64,000 nt of DNA, taken from the NCBI GenBank assembly GCA_030639305.1, contig DAOWCY010000001.1:65832-129831 (forward strand), read 5' to 3'. The DNA is from JAGLQA01 sp023135565. GTDB taxonomy: Bacteria; Acidobacteriota; Aminicenantia; UBA2199. Below the pieces are notes generated by a model. It saw nothing but the letters and a program-made list of their open reading frames with translations, did no database searches and had not been told where the DNA came from. Positions 25,490-33,918 of the stretch are shown piece by piece. Both the position numbers and the translations under genes were made by a program. The first letter of the stretch is position 1. Each line of letters opens with the position of its first letter.

Positions 25490-26306
25490 TATTCAACTCC
25501 TTCAGGGCAATCTCAGCCTGCTCCGGCGAGGGAGCCTGGCCATGCCAATCAACCTGGTCCTCCATGAAAGAAACCCCTTTGCCTTTGGTGGTTTTGGCAA
25601 TAATCATGGTGGGCTTGGCGGTGGTTTTTTTGAATTCAGCCACTGCATTTTCTATTTCAGTCAGGTTGTGGCCGTCTATTTCCAGCACATGCCAGTTGAA
25701 TGCCTGCCACTTCTCTTTTACCGGGGCTATATTTTTTATTTCCGAGACTCTGCCGTCGATTTGCAGGTCGTTGTAATCTAAAAATACACACAAATTGTCT
25801 ACTTTCCTGAATCCCGCGGTCATGGCGGCTTCCCATATCTGCCCTTCCTGGGATTCGCCGTCACCGATGAGCGAAAACACATCAGCGTCGATTTTCGACA
25901 ATCCTAAACCGATGGCCATGCCTACGGCCATGGAAAGTCCCTGGCCTAAAGAACCGGTGGAAGCTTCCACACCGGGGGTGTCCACGCGGTGGGGATGCCC
26001 TTGCAGGTGGGAGTCGATTTTTCTCAAAGACAGCAGGTCTTCTTCCGGAAAAAATCCTTTCAAAGCAAGGGCGGCATAAAGACCGGGAGCGGCATGACCT
26101 TTCGATAACAAAAACCGGTCCCTATCTTCTTTTGCCGGGTTTTCGGGGTCTATCCTCATCTCTTTAAAATAGAGGTAGGAGAGGATTTCGGCCATGGAAA
26201 GCGATCCGCCGGGGTGACCGGAACCGGCGGCTGCCAACATCTTTATGATGTGAATCCTTATATCCCGGGCAATTTCCGTTAAGCGTTTAAGCTCATCTTT
26301 ATTCAT
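25482..26306 (-). CDS. Transketolase N-terminal (TPP-binding) subunit
   Basis: 274 residues with GHPGGSLSMAEIL, SKGHAAPGLYAAL, and the TPP/Mg motif IGDGESQEGQIWEA. Typical length for the N-terminal half of a split transketolase. GGAG precedes ATG 26306, and three 15-bp hairpin units lie 16-61 bases upstream of the start. Confidence 0.93.
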   Translation of the reverse strand: MNKDELKRLTEIARDIRIHIIKMLAAAGSGHPGGSLSMAEILSYLYFKEMRIDPENPAKEDRDRFLLSKGHAAPGLYAALALKGFFPEEDLLSLRKIDSHLQGHPHRVDTPGVEASTGSLGQGLSMAVGMAIGLGLSKIDADVFSLIGDGESQEGQIWEAAMTAGFRKVDNLCVFLDYNDLQIDGRVSEIKNIAPVKEKWQAFNWHVLEIDGHNLTEIENAVAEFKKTTAKPTMIIAKTTKGKGVSFMEDQVDWHGQAPSPEQAEIALKELNNG

Positions 26307-26322
26307 CGGGTAACTCCTTTAT

Positions 26323-26367
26323 GCCATTACATGGCGGGCACTTACAGTGCGGGCGCTTACAGCGCGG
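26323..26367 (-). repeat. Three tandem 15-bp hairpin units with compensating stems
   Basis: Units 26323-26337 (GCCATTACATGGCGG), 26338-26352 (GCACTTACAGTGCGG) and 26353-26367 (GCGCTTACAGCGCGG). Each is a 5-bp stem around TAC (GTA on the minus strand) plus GG. Stems differ at two positions per side, and both sides change together. They precede the transketolase start. A second hairpin with a T-run follows at 26396-26418 (ACCACC-TTTA-GATGG). Confidence 0.85.
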
Positions 26368-26504
26368 TTATAATAACATGTTACCATACTTCAAATTACC
26401 ACCTTTAGATGGCTTTTTTTTCAAGCTTAGTCTTGAAAAAACATTATTCTATAAGCGGTGGTGGTTTCGATTCAAAAAAATCTTATTGCTGCGGAGGCGG
26501 ACGA

Positions 26505-27266
26505 TCAGGCGCTCTTCTTTTCTTTTTTCTTCTTTTCTTTTTTCTCTTCTATTTTCTTGTCTTCTATTTTCAAAAATAGAATCCTGGCGCAATTCTCACA
26601 GAAGAACATTTCGTCCGAGGAAACGAGTTCACTAAAACGCTGCGGGCGGACTTTTACATTGCAGATGCCGCAAAAATTCGATTCCACGGGCGATACTGCT
26701 TTGCCACCTTTGTTTTTAGCGATATGATCGTAGTGTTTGAGGAGATTTTCAGGTATTTGCTTGCGCAGCAGCGCCCTGTTTTTTAAGGCCGCAGCCAATG
26801 CTGTTTTCGTATCGGCGAGGGTTTGGGTCGATTTTTTTATGATTTGATTGTACTCTTCGGCTATTTTTTCGAATTCGGCTTCGCTCTCCCTGATCTCTTT
26901 CATTATCTCATCAGACTCCAGCATCCTTTCGATAATTTTCTCTTCCACTAAGCCGATTTGCTCTTCTTCGAATTTTATCTCGGTCATAAAGCCCTGGTAT
27001 TCTTTGTTGGTGGTGGACTTATTCATTTGTTCTTTGTATTTTTTTATCTTTTCTTTTATTTGCTGTATTTCACTCTCTAATTTTTCCCTGGCCTTGACAT
27101 TTTCGTTTAATTTGTTTTTGGTGTTCTCGATAATGGTGACTTTCCCGTCCCGTTCGTCTTCTAATTTTTTTATGGCGGCGGGGATTTCTATGATCTTAAG
27201 CTCTAACTCTCGTATCCTGTCATCGTTTTGCTGCAGCGAAAACAAAATTTCCAATCCTTGTTTCAA
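26505..27266 (-). CDS. C4-type zinc-ribbon protein with long coiled coil
   Basis: 253 residues: about 185 residues of coiled coil, then the zinc ribbon (FCGICNVKVRPQ and FCENCARILF, four Cys), family of pfam02591 (CdsZ-like). A strongly basic/acidic tail rich in Lys and Glu ends the protein. Homologues are nearly universal in many phyla and have been linked to RNA or ribosome function; the exact role is not settled. The gene follows the tRNA gene by 27 bases on the same strand and may be co-transcribed with it. Confidence 0.87.
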   Translation of the reverse strand: MKQGLEILFSLQQNDDRIRELELKIIEIPAAIKKLEDERDGKVTIIENTKNKLNENVKAREKLESEIQQIKEKIKKYKEQMNKSTTNKEYQGFMTEIKFEEEQIGLVEEKIIERMLESDEIMKEIRESEAEFEKIAEEYNQIIKKSTQTLADTKTALAAALKNRALLRKQIPENLLKHYDHIAKNKGGKAVSPVESNFCGICNVKVRPQRFSELVSSDEMFFCENCARILFLKIEDKKIEEKKEKKKKEKKSA

Positions 27267-27293
27267 AGAGACTCCTTGTAAAGTTAAATTGAA

Positions 27294-27366
27294 TGGGCCT
27301 ACCAGGACTCGAACCTGGAACCTACCGGTTATGAGCCGGTGGCTCTAGCCATTGAGCTATAGACCC
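27294..27366 (-). tRNA. tRNA with CAU anticodon (elongator Met or Ile2)
   Basis: 73 bases fold as a full cloverleaf: acceptor GGGTCTA paired with TAGGCCC, D arm GCTCAATGGCTAGAGC, anticodon stem ACCGG/CCGGT with loop CTCATAA, T arm CCAGG-TTCGAGT-CCTGG, discriminator A. CCA is not encoded. CAU could be elongator Met or, after lysidine modification, Ile-AUA; the acceptor sequence resembles many Ile2 tRNAs. Confidence 0.95.
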
Positions 27367-27383
27367 CCGATTACTATCAGATA

Positions 27384-27412
27384 AGAGTATCAAAAAACTT
27401 AGTCTGTGTCAA
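27384..27412 (-). promoter_or_regulatory. Promoter of the tRNA gene
   Basis: On the minus strand TTGACA (27412-27407), 17-base spacer, TACTCT (27389-27384). Transcription would begin about 10 bases before the tRNA 5' end at 27366. Confidence 0.75.
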
Positions 27413-27446
27413 GTCTTAGGGACTGCAAAAAAAAATGTAATGAGCG

Positions 27447-29180
27447 TTACCGCTCCCGGTGTGCAGCTTTAGGTTTTGTTAAGACTTTTTCCAACAGGAA
27501 ACGTTCCGCCATCTGGTCGATCACAAGCGCCGGTTTTTCGGTTTTTATGAGTTGGGGGAAGAAATTCAAGCCCCAATCCCGCAAATAGATAATCCGCGAA
27601 AAATGCTCGGAAAGAAAGGGTTTCAAGCGGTTGGTGAAAGAATCGTGCACCATCAACGTGGTGGGCAGTTTCCCGGTTGGGCATTCGCTGACCGACTGCT
27701 GCACCCAGAGGTGTTTATCTTTTAGCGCCACGTGTTTGCCCCTGCGGGCGCGAGTTTTTTTGAATTTCGCTTCGATTACCCGGTCTTTGTAGATATTTTT
27801 TTGCAGGGCCAGCATGATGGCCAGGTCACCGCCGCTCTGGTCCACGACCCTGATGTTAAGCCGGGAAGCATCCATGGGCCGGGCATCCGGGAAAAAGGCG
27901 CTTAGGGCTTTCAAAATCTCCCGGTAGGCCAGGAAAGCGCCGTAACTGTTCCAATGGGAGCCGGTTTTACGGTATAGACGGCGTTCTTTTTTGGCGGCAA
28001 ACAGCGCCGGCCTGAGATCGAGAATAGAAAAATCGGAGTGCTTTTTTAAATAAGCGGCCAGTTGGTCCAAACGGGAACGATCCCGGACAGGGCGAATAGA
28101 ATCGGGAAGAAATTCCGGGTAGATAGTGCTTTTGTTGGGCGCTATTACGAAGAGATAGCGGATGCCCCTTTTCGCCAGCCAATCCCGCCGCTGTTCTAAA
28201 CTGACCCGCCAGTGTTCCAGTTCGGCGGGTGTAAAAAGTTCCAGGGAACGGAAATATTCGATTTGATCGATCCGGTCATTCTGTTTGTGCAGGTAGATCC
28301 AGCCCTCTTTGCCCAGCAAAATCGAGGGAAGCGGAGATATCCCGAAGCAGCGTACTTTGATAAAATTGTTGGCCGGGATAAACAGGCTGCGCAGTTGAAA
28401 ATTGTCGTTATAGTAATATTTGTAGCCCTGGAAGAAACGAAACAGGTCATCGAAGCGGAAAGCGGGTTTTTTGGTCCGTGATTTTTTTTCCTGCAGGGGG
28501 TGGAGATGTATCTCCCCGCTGATATGGAAAAGGCCGTCCAGCATGGGAAAGCTAATAATCACCAGGAAAAGGAGCGCCATATTGGCCGCTATTTTGGGGG
28601 ACAGGAAAATACGTAAATTCCCCGGGTGAAAAAAATGAATGAAGTAGAAAAGCAGCAGGGACAGCAGCAGCGCAGTAAAATATAAAAAAAAATTTTCCCG
28701 GCTCATGCGGTCGATGGTCCGGCGCACCTCGTCGGTCAGGGGGAGGACGAACTCCCCGCCCGGGGATTTAATATAGAAGCAGCCCTCTTTGACATAGATT
28801 TTGTCCGCGGCTAGTTTCCCGTCGAATTTGAAAACTTTTTTAATGTCGCTGCCGCTCCATTTTTGTTCGTTGAAAGAGGTTTTGATTTTTACATTTTTGA
28901 TGGCCACGAGCCCGGGTTTTTGTCCCAACATCAGCCTCGAGACGGACGCCCGGCGCTGTTTAGGCAGGTGGAAATCCACCTGTTTGAAGTATTTTTTCAC
29001 CCGTGCTTTTAGGGGTTTCTTATCGCCGGTGTAGAGGCGGAAGATGTCCTTCCGGGGTGTTTTTACCGTGATAGACAATCTCGTATCCACCTGTAAATCT
29101 TTTTCGTGGATATAGTAGATAGAGGCGGTAAAGAATACCAGTGTAATAAGAACTTTTATGATGATTTTCTTTTTTTTCAT
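27447..29180 (-). CDS. AlgJ/AlgX-like SGNH acyltransferase, membrane-anchored
   Basis: 577 residues. A membrane segment near residues 7-23, two further hydrophobic segments near 155-175 and 190-210, then a C-terminal SGNH/ALGX-type domain: GKEGWIYLHKQND, IAPNKSTIYPE, TGSHWNSYGAFLAY and VHDSFTNRLKPFLSEH. In alginate-type systems this domain O-acetylates extracellular polysaccharide. No MBOAT (AlgI-like) acetyl donor partner is in the window. The N-terminal 150 residues form a small extracytoplasmic domain not known from AlgJ. It starts 3 bases after the roadblock-like gene and is probably co-transcribed with it. Confidence 0.8.
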   Translation of the reverse strand: MKKKKIIIKVLITLVFFTASIYYIHEKDLQVDTRLSITVKTPRKDIFRLYTGDKKPLKARVKKYFKQVDFHLPKQRRASVSRLMLGQKPGLVAIKNVKIKTSFNEQKWSGSDIKKVFKFDGKLAADKIYVKEGCFYIKSPGGEFVLPLTDEVRRTIDRMSRENFFLYFTALLLSLLLFYFIHFFHPGNLRIFLSPKIAANMALLFLVIISFPMLDGLFHISGEIHLHPLQEKKSRTKKPAFRFDDLFRFFQGYKYYYNDNFQLRSLFIPANNFIKVRCFGISPLPSILLGKEGWIYLHKQNDRIDQIEYFRSLELFTPAELEHWRVSLEQRRDWLAKRGIRYLFVIAPNKSTIYPEFLPDSIRPVRDRSRLDQLAAYLKKHSDFSILDLRPALFAAKKERRLYRKTGSHWNSYGAFLAYREILKALSAFFPDARPMDASRLNIRVVDQSGGDLAIMLALQKNIYKDRVIEAKFKKTRARRGKHVALKDKHLWVQQSVSECPTGKLPTTLMVHDSFTNRLKPFLSEHFSRIIYLRDWGLNFFPQLIKTEKPALVIDQMAERFLLEKVLTKPKAAHRER

Positions 29181-29183
29181 AGG

Positions 29184-29570
29184 TCACCGTTTTTTTTCTT
29201 CCAGTGCCTCGATCACCTTTCTTAGAGCTATTTGGGTTTTGCTGAGCAGCAATTTTGCCATGGCAATGTTGGCGTCGTTCCGCAGCGCCAGGATGGTATG
29301 AAAATGAACGTCTTCTTCATCGAAGCTCTGGCCCATGATGATCCCGTTTTTCGTGTAAAGCATGATGATATCGGTTTCCCCGAAGCCGGCTTCCCGGGTT
29401 TGGTTGCGGGTGATTAAAAATAGATCGTGAAACAACGAACCGGCAATTTCGAAATTGATACCGGCAACATCCGTGACGCCGCCGAGCATCTTGCCTTCCG
29501 GGTTGAATACGGCGGCGCCTAAGTAGCCTTTGATTTCTTGTAATTTTTCAATTTTTTTTAGTATCGACAT
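29184..29570 (-). CDS. Roadblock/LC7-like small protein
   Basis: 128 residues; LQEIKGYLGAAVFNPEGKML, a central beta region and an amphipathic C-terminal helix match the Roadblock/LC7 fold found in MglB-type GTPase regulators. No small Ras-like GTPase gene is next to it; the neighbour downstream is the AlgJ-like protein. Its role (perhaps polarity or regulation of export) is unknown. Confidence 0.65.
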   Translation of the reverse strand: MSILKKIEKLQEIKGYLGAAVFNPEGKMLGGVTDVAGINFEIAGSLFHDLFLITRNQTREAGFGETDIIMLYTKNGIIMGQSFDEEDVHFHTILALRNDANIAMAKLLLSKTQIALRKVIEALEEKKR

Positions 29571-29583
29571 TTTTCACTTCTTT

Positions 29584-29738
29584 GCCTTCGGCGACCCTGC
29601 CGGGGGCCAAACTTTTGTTTAGCTCAACGTCCGGGCAAACTCTATAACGTCTTAAGGGGGCACAAACGTCCGCTAATTAAAAGTTTTTGCGGGGTCAAGG
29701 GGCAGTTTTTTCAAAATGCGCCCCTTGCCGCCGGAGGC
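29584..29738. repeat. Two-armed palindromic repeat
   Basis: Starts GCCTTCGGCGACCC, carries AACTTTTGTTTAGCTCAACG and its mirror ACGTCCGCTAATTAAAAGTT, then GGGGCAG-TTTTTTCAAAATG-CGCCCC and GCCGCCGGAGGC. It ends 9 bases from the stop of the HdrD-like gene. Confidence 0.85.
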
Positions 29739-29747
29739 ATGATTGTT

Positions 29748-31745
29748 TTACAAACAATCCGCAACTATTTCAGCAATATCTTTAACTTTACATACCTCGT
29801 CTTTTTCTTTGTCTTTGATGCCGTCTTCCAGCATGGTCATACAGAAAGGACAGGAAGTGCAAACCGTTTCCGCGCCGGTTTCCAGTACATTATCGGTCCT
29901 GATGTGATTGATACGGTCGCCTAAATGTTCTTCCGTCCACATCAAACCGCCGCCGGCTCCACAGCAGAAACTGTGATAACGGCTGTTTTTCATCTCTTTT
30001 GTTTGGACCCCGGCGCTTTTCAAGACAGACCGCGGCGCATCGAAGAGTTTGTTATGCCGCCCTAAATAGCAGGGATCATGATAGGTCACAGAAGTTTTTA
30101 ACTCCTTGCTCACTTTGATTTTTCCCTGCTCGATCAATTGGGCGATCAATTCGCTGTGATGCACCACTTCGATGTTAAAATCTTCTATACCCAGCATTTT
30201 GGCGTATTCCGGGTACTCGTTCTTCAAAGTATGATAACCGTGCGGACAGGCGGTGACGATTTTTTTGACTTTATAATTTTTCAGGGTTTCGATATTTTGC
30301 TGGGCCAGGGTCTGGAACAGGAACTCGTTGCCCAACCGCCGCGCTTGGTCGCCGCAGCAGCCCTCTTCTAAACCTAAAATACCGAAATTCACACCCGCTG
30401 CTTTCAATATTTTGACAAAAGCAGTGGAAACCTTCTTGCTGCGCTCATCGAAAGAACCGGCGCAGCCCACCCAGTACAGTATATCCACATCGGCATCTTT
30501 GCTCAGGACTTTGATGTCTAATCCTTCGGCCCAGTCTGCCCGGGTAGAAGAACCGAAATTCCAGGGGTTGCTGTTGGTTTCCATACTTTTATAAAATTGA
30601 TTCAGTTCCGGCGGAAAATTACTTTCCATTAAGGTCAGGCTCTGGCGTAGACCGATAATTTTACGCAGGTGCTCGTTCATCACCGGGCAAACGTGCATAC
30701 AGGCCCCGCAGCTCGTGCAGGTCCAGATTTCGTCGGCTGTATATATCTTTTTCATGAGCGGTTCTAAGTCCTTGCCTTCCCCTTTGAGCAGGGCTTCTTT
30801 GTTCTCCAGCAGGAAATCTTTTATCTTGAGGATCAGGTTTTTCGGGGAAAGCGGTTTCCCGCTCTGGTTGGCCGGGCAGTAATCGTCGCACCTGCCGCAG
30901 TCCACGCAGGCGAAACCGTCGAAAAGGTCTTTCCAGGTCATGTCGGTCATATGCGTCACACCGAAAGTTTCATCGCCGGTGGCGTTTTCAAAATCTATTT
31001 TGAGCGGTTTGATGATGCCTTTGGATTTATAATCCTGGAAAGCGATATTGATCGGCCCGAAGAGCATGTGCAGGTATTTTGACCGGGGTACATAGAGAGC
31101 GAAAGCGAACACGTTGAGAATGTGCAGCCACCAGGTGATTTTGACTACAGTCAGGTCTATGGTCATCACTGAACTCATCCAGTCCGCCACCGCGCTACCG
31201 AAAAAGGCCATGTACTTGTGAGCCGGGTTGTGGGCGATCTCGGCCCCTTCGTAGAGCAGGAAGGTAATGGTGACAGTAATCAGCAGGGCGTAGATATAGG
31301 CCGACTCTTTGGAAGGATAGGTATAGGATTTGACCCGCACTACCCAGCGCCTGATAATAAAATAGAGAGTAGCCAGCAGTACCATGATTGCGAAAATATC
31401 CGTCCACAGGGAGTAGATAGAACGGATGGTGCCGTGACCGAACACGTTAAAACCTTTTATATAGCCTTCGACTACGTGGTTCAGGCTGACGGTGTCGAAG
31501 GTCAGCGAACCGTATAGGATAAAGATATGAACAAAGCCGGTAACAACTCGTTCTTTTTTCACCGAGCAAGTAAGAAAAAAGAAAGAGACGACCGCATCTT
31601 TTATTCTTTTTATAGGGTTCTTGAAACGGGTTTCCGGTTGGGCGGTTTTGACCAGTTTGGCTCTCAGGTAGAGGGGTTGGAGAAAACCGTAAGCTGTTAA
31701 AGCCAGTAAAGCGGTAAAAATAATAGTTTCTATCCAGTGCAGCAT
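29748..31745 (-). CDS. Membrane-bound HdrD-like Fe-S oxidoreductase
   Basis: 665 residues. The N-terminal third has about five or six membrane segments of the nitrate-reductase-gamma type, with His residues that could bind heme b. Two 4Fe-4S motifs follow (CVDCGRCDDYCP, CTSCGACMHVCP), then two CCG domains (CCGDQARRLGNE and CCGAGGGLMW) as in HdrD and GlpC, and a final CTSCPFC. Such proteins pass electrons from soluble carriers such as ETF to menaquinone. No etfAB genes lie beside it here, so the donor is unknown. Confidence 0.88.
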   Translation of the reverse strand: MLHWIETIIFTALLALTAYGFLQPLYLRAKLVKTAQPETRFKNPIKRIKDAVVSFFFLTCSVKKERVVTGFVHIFILYGSLTFDTVSLNHVVEGYIKGFNVFGHGTIRSIYSLWTDIFAIMVLLATLYFIIRRWVVRVKSYTYPSKESAYIYALLITVTITFLLYEGAEIAHNPAHKYMAFFGSAVADWMSSVMTIDLTVVKITWWLHILNVFAFALYVPRSKYLHMLFGPINIAFQDYKSKGIIKPLKIDFENATGDETFGVTHMTDMTWKDLFDGFACVDCGRCDDYCPANQSGKPLSPKNLILKIKDFLLENKEALLKGEGKDLEPLMKKIYTADEIWTCTSCGACMHVCPVMNEHLRKIIGLRQSLTLMESNFPPELNQFYKSMETNSNPWNFGSSTRADWAEGLDIKVLSKDADVDILYWVGCAGSFDERSKKVSTAFVKILKAAGVNFGILGLEEGCCGDQARRLGNEFLFQTLAQQNIETLKNYKVKKIVTACPHGYHTLKNEYPEYAKMLGIEDFNIEVVHHSELIAQLIEQGKIKVSKELKTSVTYHDPCYLGRHNKLFDAPRSVLKSAGVQTKEMKNSRYHSFCCGAGGGLMWTEEHLGDRINHIRTDNVLETGAETVCTSCPFCMTMLEDGIKDKEKDEVCKVKDIAEIVADCL

Positions 31746-31961
31746 GTTGCCTCCTTTATTGTGCCTATTGCGGGCACGATTGTTCGATATGATTTATGTT
31801 GCGTCCCGCTGTGCGGCGGGGTTATTTTTTCGCGTGCGAACCTGCAAACATTATTTAGTTATAAGTTTAACATAAAAATCTCGCACATGCAATTTTAAAA
31901 AAACAAAAAAATGACAGAAAAAAATTATCCGATACCCCTTCCTTTCATCGGTCAAAACTGG

Positions 31962-32363
31962 CTATATATCGGAATCACTTATATTTAATTTCTTATAGAC
32001 AAATTCCCGGACATTTCCGGCTATCTCTAAACATTCCCGGGCCTCTTCCTCAGTAGGGGTGTAAAAATCATCGGGGTATCTTATCTCTACTGCATAAAAA
32101 GAGAGGTTTCCTAAATCAATTTGCGTAAAATCATCATCTTCTTCAATGCAGATTTCAAGTAAATATTCCAGGTTGTGAGATTTTTTAAAATCTTTATTCT
32201 TAAAGACCAGGTAAGATTTAAGATATTTCTCAACTGCCTACTGGGAATGAAAACATATGGCGTCTGTTACCATATCCTCCAGGGGCAGCTTGATCTCATT
32301 TTTCGCTACTTTGAGATCATTGTTGGCTTTTATCAGCCATTTTTGCAGGTACTCGTCGATCAT
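31962..32363 (-). pseudogene. HEPN-domain protein interrupted by an amber codon
   Basis: The minus-strand frame starts ATG 32363, overlapping the nucleotidyltransferase stop (ATGA). It reads 41 codons ending CFHSQ, hits TAG at 32240-32238, then continues AVEKYLKSYLVFKNKDF and on to TAG at 31964-31962. Together the halves match the HEPN family (CFHxQQAVEKYLK), so TAG replaces one Gln codon (CAG to TAG). It is probably a recent nonsense mutation of the toxin-like partner. The remaining gap 31746-31961 shows only a GC hairpin near 31808-31824. Confidence 0.82.
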
Positions 32364-32689
32364 ATCATAACCCCATCGTTTAAGGCACTCCTGACAATAT
32401 GCCCGACTTTGTCTTTATAATAATCGACCTCGTCCGCGGATTTGATGACAATGTCAACATCATATCTCTGCTTCGCCAATGCCCTCCTTAGTTTAGTGAA
32501 TAGCGCGATCTTTTTTTTAATTCCTATCTTTTTCCTTAAGACAATCAAGATATCATAGTCACTGCTCGAAGAGAAATCACCCCTGGCTCGCGATCCGAAA
32601 AGATAAATTTTGAATGCGGCGAAACTATCGTTTTTTAGTATCTTCGATGTGATTTCTTTTATTTTTTTTATATCCGCTTGCTTGTCCAT
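32360..32689 (-). CDS. Minimal nucleotidyltransferase of a HEPN/NTase pair
   Basis: 109 residues with LFGSRARGDFSSSSDYDIL, the GSx10DxD nucleotidyltransferase signature, and a third acidic position in DVDIVIK. Paired with the HEPN frame directly downstream by an ATGA overlap. In intact modules the NTase neutralises the HEPN RNase; because the partner is broken here, this gene may now be a lone remnant or may act on other HEPN proteins. Confidence 0.85.
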   Translation of the reverse strand: MDKQADIKKIKEITSKILKNDSFAAFKIYLFGSRARGDFSSSSDYDILIVLRKKIGIKKKIALFTKLRRALAKQRYDVDIVIKSADEVDYYKDKVGHIVRSALNDGVMI

Positions 32690-32878
32690 GCCTCTATTGT
32701 ACCCGATTATAAAATATTTGTAAATGGTTTTTCTATTTGCCTTCGGCAGCCTGAAATAAAAAAATTAGCCTGTCCATAACCCGGACAAGCCTGAAACAAA
32801 AAGAAACAAACCCGGTTTGCCGGGAAATTACAAATTACAAACAATTCGGCCACCCATACCTTTAGGGGCCGCATACAC

Positions 32879-33035
32879 AGGCTGTGTCATAATTGATTTG
32901 CATTTTTCAAAATGGGGGAAATCACCTGTTTTTAAGAGAATTCGCACACAATGTTGACGTTTTTGCCCCGGAAATGAGCGCCAAATGGGAAATTATTCTC
33001 AAAAATTTCCTGGTAATTAAATTGTGACACAGCCT
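32879..33035. mobile_element. MITE-like element with AGGCTGTGTCA terminal repeats
   Basis: AGGCTGTGTCATAATT at 32879-32894 is the inverse of 33020-33035 (one mismatch). The similarity extends outward (GCATACAC and its counterpart GTACATGCGCC). About 157 bp with no transposase. An ORF across it is not credible as a gene. The rest of 32690-33223 contains short repeats and no gene. Confidence 0.65.
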
Positions 33036-33067
33036 GTACATGCGCCCTAAGGATACGGGGCGAATAA

Positions 33068-33119
33068 AACGATACGTCCGAAAACGGGGCGCACATGTGC
33101 GTCCCCTACGGGTATCGTT
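33068..33119. repeat. Nested palindrome
   Basis: Outer arms AACGATAC (33068-33075) and GTATCGTT (33112-33119). The inner part is GGGGCGCACATGTGCGTCCCC-like (33086-33106), nearly perfectly palindromic around CATG. Such GCGCACATGTGCG boxes are common interspersed repeats. Confidence 0.65.
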
Positions 33120-33223
33120 ATTAGCGCTTCCTGTAAATGCGCTATAATAAACTATCTCCAGGATTGCGAGAAAATGTAAAAATTTCACGACCGGGTAACC
33201 TAAAATTGACGGGATTTGGTCGT

Positions 33224-33352
33224 TTACTTTAAAGGCAAGTAACCGATCCGGCTTTCCCATTCGTCCTTGAGACTCCATTCCGTCAATAAAAGAATATCGT
33301 CGACAATTAGCCCAATAGGGGCAAAAACGTCTACTTCAAATACCCCCGGCAT
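33224..33352 (-). CDS. Candidate 42-residue partner of the DUF433 gene
   Basis: ATG 33352 lies inside the last codons of the DUF433 gene (+1 frame). The 42-codon frame reads MPGVFEVDVFAPIGLIVDDI and ends at TAA 33224. Position and overlap resemble the antitoxin-toxin order, but the product does not look like a PIN or DUF5615 protein. It might be the residue of a lost partner. Confidence 0.3.
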   Translation of the reverse strand: MPGVFEVDVFAPIGLIVDDILLLTEWSLKDEWESRIGYLPLK

Positions 33353-33698
33353 CTTTTGATTTTTCCTGTTTATCCCGGCGGGCCAATAACCGGGCGCGTA
33401 TGCCGTCTAAATGGAAAAAATCCCGGTTCTGTAGGCGTACCTGTTTGCCAATTTGGCGACGCTGTTTTACATATTCTTCGACCTCTCCCGGTCGCCGCAA
33501 ATAGTAACTGATAACGGCATATACATCGGCCAGGTGAAGCGACGGATAGCGGTACACTATTTCTTCCGCGGTTGCTCCCTCATTAAAGGCGGCAATCACC
33601 GATTCGAGCGTTACCCGCGTTTTACCCACCCGCACAACGCCATCGCTGCCGGTCTTTAGAGGGGTTTGCTCATTTACTAACGTCAAGCTCATGGTCAT
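33336..33698 (-). CDS. DUF433 antitoxin-like protein (long form)
   Basis: 120 residues; VVRVGKTRVTLESVIAAFNE and EEIVYRYPSLHLADVYAVIS give the DUF433 winged-helix pattern. It is longer than the copy at 22280-22513, with a Lys/Arg-rich tail. ATG 33698 or 33692 could start it; GGAG lies upstream. No DUF5615 toxin follows, only a 42-codon ORF and the MITE-like element, so the module may have lost its toxin. Confidence 0.8.
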   Translation of the reverse strand: MTMSLTLVNEQTPLKTGSDGVVRVGKTRVTLESVIAAFNEGATAEEIVYRYPSLHLADVYAVISYYLRRPGEVEEYVKQRRQIGKQVRLQNRDFFHLDGIRARLLARRDKQEKSKDAGGI

Positions 33699-33755
33699 AA
33701 CTTTTACTCCACGCTCCTATTATGGCCAAATTCTATTTATTTGTCAACAAGTTCT

Positions 33756-33881
33756 CGGCCCAGATGGTCACTTATGCGGCCCGGATGGTCACTTACGCGA
33801 CCTATTTGGTCACCTACACGGCCCACTTTGGCCTTCTCGCGCCCCACTTTGGCCGTCTCACGACCGGACCCGGTCGTCCGG
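33756..33881. repeat. Six-unit, 21-bp tandem array (second locus)
   Basis: Units start at 33756, 33777, 33798, 33819, 33840 and 33861 with openings CGGCCC, CGACCT or CGCCCC and cores such as TTTGGTCAC. Exactly six units and 21 bp, as at 20955-21080, but of different sequence. ORFs over it on both strands only reflect the period. It is followed after 37 bases by the AAAAGGGGACAGGCCGG motif. Confidence 0.82.
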
Positions 33882-33918
33882 CGGCCATTCCCCGGCGAAT
33901 TAAGAAGAAAAAGAAAGA

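Noticed and set aside
27294..27366. Initiator tRNA-fMet
   Set aside because: The acceptor stem is fully paired at position 1-72 (G-C) and the anticodon stem lacks the three G-C pairs typical of initiators, so elongator Met or Ile2 is preferred.
32922..33278. 118-residue ORF on the minus strand
   Set aside because: It crosses the MITE-like element and the nested palindrome and has no recognisable domain.
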